A stretch of DNA of 64,000 nt. Origin: Pseudomonas sp. Root71. GTDB taxonomy: Bacteria > Pseudomonadota > Gammaproteobacteria > Pseudomonadales > Pseudomonadaceae. The stretch lies in contig NZ_LMHY01000026.1 of assembly GCF_001429045.1 (NCBI RefSeq), positions 62,001 to 126,000 of the forward strand, in the 5' to 3' direction. Shown piece after piece: positions 14,515 to 22,308 of this stretch; positions within the stretch are counted from its first letter, which is position 1, and each line of letters opens with the position of its first letter. Below the pieces are notes generated by a model, which saw only the letters and a program-made list of their open reading frames with translations, was not told the DNA's origin and ran no database searches. Both the position numbers and the translations under genes were made by a program.

Positions 14515-17034
14515 ATGGTAGATTTTAAGAAAAAGCTAAAAAACAAAAGTGTAGAGAAGAGAATAGATCCAACTGAAATATATGATTCATTGGATCGAAG
14601 AAGCGAAGCAGGACCACTGCGGCCCTCTCAAGAAACATTATTAAAAGAGTGGCATAGTTCTCGTAGAAATTTGAAAGATAGCGTAGTAAAGCTCCACACA
14701 GGTGAAGGTAAAACACTGATTGGGCTTTTGATGCTTCAGTCGAAGTTAAACGAATCAGGAAAGCCATGCGTTTTTTTGTGTCCCAATATTTACCTCGCAA
14801 AACAAGTAACATCTGAAGCAAAAAAATTCGGCATACCCTTCTGCGAAATTGGTAGAGATCGAGAGCTGCCCGACGAATTTATCGCGGGAAAAACCCTTTT
14901 GATTACACATATTCAAAAACTTTTTAACGGAAGAACAAAGTTCGGACTAAATAACAAGTCTGTGGAAGTCGGGTCCATTGTTTTAGATGATTCACATGCT
15001 TGCATTGACTCAATTCGAAGCGCACTAACTATCAAAATTGATCGAAAGCATCCTCTTTATGAAAAAATCATCAGGCTTTTCGATCAAGATTTAAGAGAGC
15101 AAGGGGAGGGAAGCTTCCTTGAAATTGAGAGTGGCAGTTACAACACCATGCTGCCAATTCCTTACTGGTCTTGGATAGACCGCAAAGACGAAATGATTCA
15201 GATTCTACTAAGCTATAAAGAAGATAAAGAGATTGCTTTTGCATGGGAGCTAATAAAAAATAATTTAGAGAATTGCCAGGCATTCATAGCTGGAACCTAC
15301 CTTGAAATATCTCCAATATTAATTCCGATCAATGCATTCGGCTCATTCGCTCGAGCAGAACACCGAATCCTAATGTCCGCTACTACGCAAGACGACTCCT
15401 TTTCGATTAAAGGACTTGGCTTTGATGTCGAAGCAATTAAAACCCCTCTCACAAACACCATACTTAAATGGTCAGGTGAGAAAATGATTCTAATTCCTAC
15501 ATTGATCGACGCATCTTTAGATAGGGAAAATATTGTTGATTGGCTCGCAAAGCCAGATAAAGATCGTAGTTTTGGTATCGTATTCTTAACCCCGGACTTC
15601 TCAAATAAAACACAGTACCAACGTTTGGGCGCGACCGTCGCTGAAACCGATACTATCTTCGAGCATGTTCAACAGTTGAAAACTGGAAAAACGTCTTCGT
15701 CTATGGTTTTTGCAAATAGATATGATGGTATAGACCTGCCCGATGACGCTTGTCGCATTCTTATTCTAGATTCAAAACCATACTTCGATTCTCTTCTCGA
15801 TCGTTACGAAGAGGACTGTCGTACTGGTAGCGATATAATGAATGTGAAGATCGCACAAAAAGTAGAGCAAGGCTTGGGGCGAAGTGTAAGGGGTGAAAAA
15901 GATTACAGTGTGATCTTAATAGTTGGCGGTGACCTTACAAAATTTATCAAAAGCCAATCCACTCACAAATATTTCTCGCCGCAAACAAAAAAACAGATTG
16001 AAATTGGCCTGCAGATTGCGGAAGACGCGAAAGCAGATCTCAAAACTAAGCCCAATGAATATGAAGTTCTGATTGATCTCATGAAACAAGCTCTTAATCG
16101 AGATGAGGGCTGGAAAGAGTATTATGTCGAGGAAATGGATGAGATAGTAAAAACAAACCAGAGTTCATCTTTATACGATGTGTTGAAAATGGAGTTCGAT
16201 GCGGAAGTCGCGTTTGCTTCTGGTAACGAAAAACGGGCTTGTGAAATCATTCAGAGACTTTCAGATAAATTTCAGGAAGAGCCCGCCGAGAAAGGATGGT
16301 ATGTTCAACAGTTAGCTCGATACACTTACAGATTCAGCAAGGCAGATGCCAACACTATTCAAGGCACTGCATTCAAATTAAATACCCAGCTTTTAAAGCC
16401 AAAAACCGGTGTCAATTACAAAAAAATATCTTTCATTAATGAAAATCGTATTTCACGAATCCAAAGTTGGCTAAAAAAATTTAATACTCACGAAGAGCTT
16501 CAACTTTCGGCTAATGGGATTCTCGATAACCTAGCTTTTGGTGTAGCCTCAGAAAAATTTGAGCTGGCTCTTAAAGAGCTTGGCCTAGGCCTGGGCTTCG
16601 AAAGTCAAAGGCCAGACAAAGAAATCAAAAAAGGTCCTGACAACCTTTGGTGTATTGGAGTTAACAAGTATATATTTCTAGAGTGCAAAAATGAGGTGGA
16701 ATCGAACCGGGTAGAAATAAACAAAAACGAAGCCGGCCAGATGAACACACACTGTGGTTGGTTTGAAGAGGTTTACGGTGAAGCGGAATGTACGAGAATC
16801 TTGGTACACCCCACCAAAAAGCTTTCATATGACGGAAACTTTACACACGACGTTTCGATTATGCGGAAACGCTCGCTTAACAAACTCAAAGAAAATTTCC
16901 GAGCATTCATCATGGAGCTGCAAAAATTTGATATCCATAACATTTCAACGGGACAAATTGATAAGCTTCTGAATTTCCACAGTTTAGACCCGGCCAGTCT
17001 AATTTCAATGTATTCAGAGCCTCCTCTTAACTAA
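14515..17034 (+). CDS. XPD/DinG-like SF2 helicase fused to a PD-(D/E)XK nuclease
   Basis: An 839-residue protein with a good ribosome site (AAGGAG). Walker A is HTGEGKT (Lys66, Thr67). Motif II is DDSH (158-161) instead of DEAH. Motif VI reads QGLGRSVRG (452-460), the form seen in XPD/DinG helicases. The C-terminus carries a PD-(D/E)XK core: Asp709 in GPDNLW and Glu723-x-Lys725 in FLECKNE. A helicase-nuclease fusion suggests destruction of invading DNA. The gene is distinctly AT-rich against the host and stands alone between terminators, so it could be a single-gene defence system. I cannot assign it to a named one; Hachiman-like systems are a comparison only. Confidence 0.8.
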   Translation: MVDFKKKLKNKSVEKRIDPTEIYDSLDRRSEAGPLRPSQETLLKEWHSSRRNLKDSVVKLHTGEGKTLIGLLMLQSKLNESGKPCVFLCPNIYLAKQVTSEAKKFGIPFCEIGRDRELPDEFIAGKTLLITHIQKLFNGRTKFGLNNKSVEVGSIVLDDSHACIDSIRSALTIKIDRKHPLYEKIIRLFDQDLREQGEGSFLEIESGSYNTMLPIPYWSWIDRKDEMIQILLSYKEDKEIAFAWELIKNNLENCQAFIAGTYLEISPILIPINAFGSFARAEHRILMSATTQDDSFSIKGLGFDVEAIKTPLTNTILKWSGEKMILIPTLIDASLDRENIVDWLAKPDKDRSFGIVFLTPDFSNKTQYQRLGATVAETDTIFEHVQQLKTGKTSSSMVFANRYDGIDLPDDACRILILDSKPYFDSLLDRYEEDCRTGSDIMNVKIAQKVEQGLGRSVRGEKDYSVILIVGGDLTKFIKSQSTHKYFSPQTKKQIEIGLQIAEDAKADLKTKPNEYEVLIDLMKQALNRDEGWKEYYVEEMDEIVKTNQSSSLYDVLKMEFDAEVAFASGNEKRACEIIQRLSDKFQEEPAEKGWYVQQLARYTYRFSKADANTIQGTAFKLNTQLLKPKTGVNYKKISFINENRISRIQSWLKKFNTHEELQLSANGILDNLAFGVASEKFELALKELGLGLGFESQRPDKEIKKGPDNLWCIGVNKYIFLECKNEVESNRVEINKNEAGQMNTHCGWFEEVYGEAECTRILVHPTKKLSYDGNFTHDVSIMRKRSLNKLKENFRAFIMELQKFDIHNISTGQIDKLLNFHSLDPASLISMYSEPPLN

Positions 17035-17252
17035 ACTAAAACCGGTGTTGAGTTGTTATGGAGGAATTAATAATTCCTCCATATTTCACCAGTATAACGG
17101 TCTGTGATTGCCTGAGGTCAGTCCGGAAATCCCTAAAAACCTTCATCGTTAGAGAGATTTTCGTCGTCAAGCAACCGGCTAAAAGAATCCGGCAGCGGGC
17201 GGTAGCTTTCCCTCCAAAGTCAGCGATGGCAGAGAGTAAATCTATTAACGGC

Positions 17253-18353
17253 TCACCACTTGCGCTCCATTGAAAGCAAGTAAGAATACGGGCTATCTAT
17301 TAGCGTTCGCCGTCTTTGGTTTGTTAATAGTACCGCTGATGCAGTCAGCGAGATTCCTGCTCCAGCAACCAAAGCAATAGAGCTTGGGATGCCTGCAAGG
17401 ATTGCAACCGAGGCCGGGGCAGCTGAGAAGAATGAAACCTTTAATAACCCGCTAAGGCCCGCTTCCCAGCGTTGAGCCCGCAGGGACTCCCGCAGACTAT
17501 TCATCGCTGGCAATACGTTGGTCTGATACTGGTCTGATACTGCTTGTCGCAGTGCCTCTATAGATATCTCTTTAGGTAAGTCCGCAGTAAGACGTGAAAT
17601 TTCTCGCCGGAATACAGCCAGTTCTTCCACATGATATTTTTTGAATTTAAGAAGTTCATCCACTGAAAGATGCTCAGGCAAAGAAATTCCTTGCACCATA
17701 AGATCAATAAGTAAGCTAGAGGCAACATCAGTTGGCAATGAGCGCCTCGGGCCAAACGCGTCGAACTGTCGGCCAACCCGTCGATCGCCAGAAATGCCAA
17801 GCGGCTTTCCCTTACGCACAGCGATTGCCAAATGGTCTGCTGCAGACGACTCGGTTACCAAGCCCAAACCTAGTCGTTCAGCCAATTGAGAGGCGAGGAG
17901 CGTCATGTAGAAATTTGCGAAACTAGGTGCGACGTGAAGCCAACCGTCATCATTGAGCCCACGCTCAAGTTCTGAGCGGATCATGTATGGCAGTTTTTCT
18001 GGATGCATATGAGCAAACTCGCGCAGCTCATAGGACATTTTCTCAGGATGAATTCTATGAGTCGGGTGTTTATCTGTATCAAACATCACACCAGCCGTGG
18101 CCGGGTCCGTAAGGAATTCGAGAACTTTTTCGGTGAGCTCCTCAACTTCCTCCATATCCGATGAGACACGAACGGGATTAAGTACGCCTTCATCACATAG
18201 GGCGCGAGCAAAATCATTTGAGTATGGATCACGATGGGAAATGGGGACTATTGTTCGGATCGAGTCCCAGAACAACACGGCACTTCGTAGCCAACGCTCA
18301 TTTTTTATGTCGATGTATGGGTAGTAAAGCGCGGTTGAGAAGACTGTCGGCAT
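17253..18353 (-). CDS. DUF6236-family protein with C-terminal membrane hairpin
   Basis: A 366-residue protein starting MPTVFSTALYYPYIDIKNERWLRSAVLFWDSI, the signature opening of DUF6236 proteins, with GGAGG just upstream. The N-terminal 230 residues look globular. Two hydrophobic segments near residues 303-345 (FFSAAPASVAILAGI and IALVAGAGISLTASAVLL) form a probable membrane hairpin. Members occur in variable genomic regions; the biochemical role is unknown. It converges with the helicase-nuclease gene. The 217 bases between them contain no gene. Confidence 0.7.
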   Translation of the reverse strand: MPTVFSTALYYPYIDIKNERWLRSAVLFWDSIRTIVPISHRDPYSNDFARALCDEGVLNPVRVSSDMEEVEELTEKVLEFLTDPATAGVMFDTDKHPTHRIHPEKMSYELREFAHMHPEKLPYMIRSELERGLNDDGWLHVAPSFANFYMTLLASQLAERLGLGLVTESSAADHLAIAVRKGKPLGISGDRRVGRQFDAFGPRRSLPTDVASSLLIDLMVQGISLPEHLSVDELLKFKKYHVEELAVFRREISRLTADLPKEISIEALRQAVSDQYQTNVLPAMNSLRESLRAQRWEAGLSGLLKVSFFSAAPASVAILAGIPSSIALVAGAGISLTASAVLLTNQRRRTLIDSPYSYLLSMERKW

Positions 18354-18549
18354 GAGAATTCCTCCGTGATAGATTTTGTTTGGATAGCTGCCGTGCAGTC
18401 ACATCAGTGTGGCATGGAACTGCCATTCGGTATGTCTATAGCCGACTCGGACCGATTTTTGACAGTCTAGACCGATCAATTCGGGTCGCTTCCTAGCTCT
18501 CCAGGATGTCAGCTTTGGCTGCTCTCTGTCGGTTATTACTCTATGTGTG

Positions 18550-18600
18550 CAGTCAAGTTGAGCGCACTCGGATGGTCAGCACGAATGCAAATTGACTGAT
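18550..18600 (-). repeat. Iterated 23-bp repeat array D (inverted, degenerate)
   Basis: TGGTCA at 18573 and ATGCAA at 18585 keep the spacing of arrays A-C, with degenerate neighbours 23 bases to either side (CAGTCA at 18550). Its reverse complement aligns with array C without gaps. The gene-free stretch 18354-18716 holds this array and nothing else I recognise. Confidence 0.55.
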
Positions 18601-18716
18601 CCTTGGTAACGCTTATGAGAGGTCATGCCCACTCAATTACGAAACTATAATCTACGCGGCGGCGCATAGCGGAGGGTGTAACCACAACCGATGCTCAACA
18701 AAAAGGATGACACCAG

Positions 18717-18917
18717 ATGAAAAGCCGACCACACGATGAAGCAATGGCTGAGCAGTTTTACACAGATCCCGACTATGCGGCCAAGCTGCTGATTGAAGTG
18801 CGCCGTAACGGCGACGCGGCGGAGCTGGCCATCCTATTACGACAGATGGCGAAGGCGTTCGGGCAGGATGAGGAATGGAGTCTTGCCGATGCAGAGCAAA
18901 AGCTATTGTGTAAGTAA
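18717..18917 (+). CDS. Truncated addiction-module antidote-like protein
   Basis: A 66-residue protein whose first 45 residues (KSRPHDEAMAEQFYTDPDYAAKLLIEV, then LAILLRQMAKAFG) follow the N-terminal part of the HigA-type addiction module antidote family. Full members continue into a helix-turn-helix of about 50 residues. Here that is replaced by a short tail ending CK, so DNA binding is probably lost. No toxin gene is adjacent. It may be a remnant at the edge of the element. Confidence 0.6.
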   Translation: MKSRPHDEAMAEQFYTDPDYAAKLLIEVRRNGDAAELAILLRQMAKAFGQDEEWSLADAEQKLLCK

Positions 18918-18934
18918 GAGGATATGGCACATTT

Positions 18935-18943
18935 CATGGTATT
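18935..18943 (+). promoter_or_regulatory. Integrase arm-type site candidate near attR
   Basis: CATGGTATT, the same 9-mer found at 4941 and 5011 beside attL, lies 60 bases inside attR. Confidence 0.5.
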
Positions 18944-19003
18944 TAGATTGTTTCCTGTAATAAAGCACTGATGCATATAGGTTTTGGTATGTTATTTATA
19001 ATA

Positions 19004-19016
19004 GAGTGGGAATGAT
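19004..19016 (+). other. attR core
   Basis: An exact copy of the 13-bp guaA end sequence GAGTGGGAATGAT. The terminator-like hairpin at 19056 that follows is presumably the original guaA terminator. Confidence 0.85.
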
Positions 19017-19055
19017 CGTATGAGCCTGTGAAGCCAGGCTCAAATCGATTATGCC

Positions 19056-19089
19056 AAGAAGCCCCGGGTCGAGAGACCCGGGGCTTCTT
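19056..19089. terminator. Bidirectional terminator, ancestral end of guaA
   Basis: A 15-bp perfect stem (AAGAAGCCCCGGGTC / GACCCGGGGCTTCTT) with a GAGA loop lies between attR and the convergent toxin-like gene. Confidence 0.85.
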
Positions 19090-19094
19090 GCGTT

Positions 19095-22052
19095 TCAGGG
19101 GATGCGTGTGGGTTTCAAGCCGTTGCGGCGCAGTGCATCCGAAAGGTCGGCCAGGCTGGCAAATCGCTTGCAATTGATGCTGCCCCACTGTGGGCGCTCG
19201 ATGTACACGCCTGTGGCGTCGGCGTGGATGAGTGTGCGTACCAGTGAGCCGTCGCGGGCGCGGTGAACCAATTCGAGCTGGTTGCCGTACTTCTCGATGC
19301 TGAGCATGCCCGGTTGATTGAGTGCAGCCTCGAGTACCAGTTCCCTGGCAAGCTCGGGGGATTCCACTTTCAGGAGCAGGTCGTTCTTGACGATGTATAC
19401 GGTGGTGTCCGTACCGCTGCTTCCGGATTCTCCCGGATCTGGCTCAATGCTCGTGGGCTGGGCGATCTCGGCACTTTTTACCCGCAGTCCGATGCCACCT
19501 TCCAGTTCACTGACACCCGCGACGCCTTCCCAGGTATTGGAGTGGGTATTGCCAACCAGTGCAATCCAGCGATGAGGGCCTTTGGCGGCCTGGTCACCTT
19601 CGATGATGATCTTGGTAAAGTAATTCATCATTTTTTGCCGGTGGGCGTGAGTTACCTCGAACATGTTATCGACGCGATAGCTGGCGGCGCAGTCGATCGC
19701 CTGCACACGAATGTGGTTTTTCTGCGCGGCCTTGATCACCTTCATAAAGGTGAATCGGCCAGAGGGATCGGTGAAATGACCTGCATCGAGGTTCTTCAGG
19801 TAACTTTTCAGGCTTTTCGACATTACGCCGCTCTTGTTGAAAACATCCAGGTCCGCCTGATGGAAGTCGTTGAGCAGATGCTCCATGTACAGGGTTTTAA
19901 CCTTTTGTTTGCTGAGTATTTCCATGTTCTCAATCAAGAACTGTTTGCTACCAATACTGGAGTGGCTTTCGCCGACTACCAGGGCGGGTGACTCTTCGAA
20001 CAGCGTCTCGATGATGTCCTTGGTTCGGCTCACCGAGCCAAAGGTCGGAATGGTCGGCCTGGGAGGGAGTTCCGGGAGGTTTTGATAGTAGGCCTGAGCG
20101 TCTCGATACAGGGTTTTTCTCAGGGCCTTGAACTGCATGAGAGCGCTGTCGGGATTAAGAATGTCGTCGTATGCGTCACTGAGTTCTTTGTCTGCGTTTA
20201 CGTCAGTGACGAATGGCATCAACTCGGACCGTAACGCCTGGGGTACATCATAGATAGTGCTGGGGCTGGCTACGTCGGGCAAAGGATCTGGCGTCCGCCC
20301 CCATGGCCAGCGTCCGAAAATTTTACCGCCGCCATACAGCCCGGGCCGGGTCAGGAGTTCCCATTCACCCTCGGCGTTCAAGCGAACCGGCAGGTTGCGG
20401 AAAAAAGAAAACGGGTTGGCGGGGTCGATGATCACCCAGGTCTTCATTTCGTTGACGTAGCGCACCAGGTAGTAGGAATTGTCGATTCGGATGTAATTTT
20501 CGCCTCTTGGTGTTTGGTAAACGTTGCGGTATTGGCCTTCGTCGGCCACGACCTCCATCCCATCGAGTACTTCATTGGTCTCGAACGGAGCCAGCGGGTT
20601 TTCACCTTCCAGCACATAGGCCCGGCCAGGGGCGGCGACAGTGATTTTCGGCGGGGCGCCAGTGGGGTGTTCGATTTCGTCGGCGAGGTTCTCCTGGGGG
20701 GTGAACTCATCGTTGGCTTCATCGACCTCCGCTATTTCGGCCGAGCCGCCGAGCGCCAGTGCATTGAAGAGGGTTTCGATGCTGCTGGAGATGGCGCCGA
20801 GCACACCGGCCTTGCGATCTTGGGCATTCTTCCCGTTGACGGCCTGGTCGATGTTCAGGCCGATGTTGGCCAGGCCGGCGCCGACGGCCGCCAGGGCCAC
20901 CGGCCAGCCCGCCACGGCCATGGCCCCAAAGAGGCGGGTGACGGTGCTCAGGTAGCCGACCCACATTTTTTCCCGTAGGTCGCCATTGGAGCGCAGGGAC
21001 AGATCGGCATCGTCGAACATACGCTCCCTGACCGAGTCACGGATCCAGCTGAAGGTGTCAACGTTGATGTCAGGTGCGTCCTGATCGAACAGGCTGCTGT
21101 CGTATTTGCCCCAGGTCGAATACAACAGGTCGATGGTGTGATTCAGGCCGACGTTGTCGCCGTCCTGTTGTTGCGCCGACAGTGGAAAGTGCGCCATGAA
21201 CCGGGCGCGATTGTCCGGGTGATTGTTCTGGCACAGCAGCCACCAGTGCAGGTCATGGGAGGTTTCGAACACATGGAAGGCATCTGTTTCGCCAGGTGTA
21301 TACAGGATCTGCCGACCCTGGCGGTCGATGATGCGCAGTATGTCGCAGGCACGGTAGTTGCCGATGTACAACGGCGCGACCCGCAACCCTTCGGCAGGCG
21401 GCTCATGGGCGTGGAGCAAATCGAGGGTGATGGGCCAGGAGAGATGGCCGGCCACGGCCTTGAGCACGGTCTTGAGGTTCTCGTTGCTCAGGCGTGAGCC
21501 GTCGTGTTCCTCCAGCGCCTTGGAAATGAAGTTGAGCTTGGCCAGGGTTCGGAAGTTGTCCGAATGCCGGCGCCAGAAGGCGCTCATCTTGTCCCAGTAG
21601 CGGTCGTGAAAATTGATGCGCCACAGGTCCTTGATGACCTTACTCGGATACATCTTCACTTCGTTGGTTTCGTTGTAGATCCGGGCGTTCGCTCCCTCGT
21701 TGTAGAAACCGCCGTCACTGTCCAGCAGGTCGGCGTTGTCCTGGTCATGGGCTTGAAAGCGCTGGATCACCAACTGCGGCAAAGTCAGCGACTCAATGGG
21801 CTTGGGGTAGTGTTCCCAGAACAGGAAGGCCTTGGTGCTGGTCACCGAGGTGTTGTCGAAACGGTGCCACCAGATCCGGTCCGGATCGATGTGCCGGATA
21901 CCGTACTTGTCGAGAATGCCCTGGGCTTCGATATGGGCCATGTCGTGCATGTCGGGGCACGCTTCCACGAACGGAATCACCAGGTCTTTGAGGGCCTGCA
22001 CGTCCTCGGGGTTGGGAAGTAGGAATTGTGAGTTTGTATCTGAAGAATTCAT
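19095..22052 (-). CDS. Membrane-targeted effector-domain toxin-like protein
   Basis: A 985-residue protein with a strong ribosome site (AAGGAGAG). The N-terminal 330 residues resemble the dermonecrotic-toxin-like DUF6543 region common in Pseudomonas. A hydrophobic stretch near 385-415 (GAMAVAGWPVALAAVGAGLANIG) follows. The C-terminal part contains an EreA/ChaN-like domain: GESH at 694-697, MEH near 723-725 and VGNTHS with His837. The same fold occurs in the C2 region of Pasteurella multocida toxin. There is no signal peptide, and no secretion genes are adjacent. Toxicity, target and secretion route are inferred only. It lies just outside the integrated element and converges on its end. Confidence 0.75.
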   Translation of the reverse strand: MNSSDTNSQFLLPNPEDVQALKDLVIPFVEACPDMHDMAHIEAQGILDKYGIRHIDPDRIWWHRFDNTSVTSTKAFLFWEHYPKPIESLTLPQLVIQRFQAHDQDNADLLDSDGGFYNEGANARIYNETNEVKMYPSKVIKDLWRINFHDRYWDKMSAFWRRHSDNFRTLAKLNFISKALEEHDGSRLSNENLKTVLKAVAGHLSWPITLDLLHAHEPPAEGLRVAPLYIGNYRACDILRIIDRQGRQILYTPGETDAFHVFETSHDLHWWLLCQNNHPDNRARFMAHFPLSAQQQDGDNVGLNHTIDLLYSTWGKYDSSLFDQDAPDINVDTFSWIRDSVRERMFDDADLSLRSNGDLREKMWVGYLSTVTRLFGAMAVAGWPVALAAVGAGLANIGLNIDQAVNGKNAQDRKAGVLGAISSSIETLFNALALGGSAEIAEVDEANDEFTPQENLADEIEHPTGAPPKITVAAPGRAYVLEGENPLAPFETNEVLDGMEVVADEGQYRNVYQTPRGENYIRIDNSYYLVRYVNEMKTWVIIDPANPFSFFRNLPVRLNAEGEWELLTRPGLYGGGKIFGRWPWGRTPDPLPDVASPSTIYDVPQALRSELMPFVTDVNADKELSDAYDDILNPDSALMQFKALRKTLYRDAQAYYQNLPELPPRPTIPTFGSVSRTKDIIETLFEESPALVVGESHSSIGSKQFLIENMEILSKQKVKTLYMEHLLNDFHQADLDVFNKSGVMSKSLKSYLKNLDAGHFTDPSGRFTFMKVIKAAQKNHIRVQAIDCAASYRVDNMFEVTHAHRQKMMNYFTKIIIEGDQAAKGPHRWIALVGNTHSNTWEGVAGVSELEGGIGLRVKSAEIAQPTSIEPDPGESGSSGTDTTVYIVKNDLLLKVESPELARELVLEAALNQPGMLSIEKYGNQLELVHRARDGSLVRTLIHADATGVYIERPQWGSINCKRFASLADLSDALRRNGLKPTRIP

Positions 22053-22308
22053 TTCTCTCTCCTTGAGAAATAGATGGGTTTGAAGTCGGCACTATGCCCG
22101 CGGACTACAGCCGGATCTGTAGGAATGACGGCGCACGGTGTCAGGTATTGATGGATCGGTGCTGTCAGAGGAGGTGCCGAACAGATTGCGGTCCCGCTGC
22201 GGCCCGCCGCCGCGCCCTCTTTGCTGTTTCTTTCACAACTGCGGGTGTATCGTATTCGCCTTTTGCGGGCCCCCGGGCCTGTCGCTGAAACGTGAGGTAG
22301 TTGAGTTC

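Larger units (their letters stand above)
4724..19016. mobile_element. 14.3 kb integrative and mobilizable element in the 3' end of guaA
   Basis: The element is bounded by the 13-bp direct repeat GAGTGGGAATGAT (4724-4736 in guaA; 19004-19016). The match extends to 15 of 16 bases if one mismatch is allowed. Order: attL, int, methylase and DUF262-HNH, zinc/HTH protein, alpA, repA with iterons, cyclase-like gene, oriT-traJ, helicase-nuclease, DUF6236 gene, truncated antidote-like gene, attR. Several genes are AT-rich and unlike the host in base use (helicase-nuclease, cyclase-like gene). A relaxase, mating-pair genes and an obvious excisionase other than AlpA are absent, so it would depend on a helper for transfer. 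Confidence 0.9.

Noticed and set aside
12502..18353. A classical Pycsar system made of the cyclase-like and DUF6236 genes
   Set aside because: The genes are far apart and neither a TIR nor a known cyclic-nucleotide-binding effector is visible; kept as a hypothesis only.
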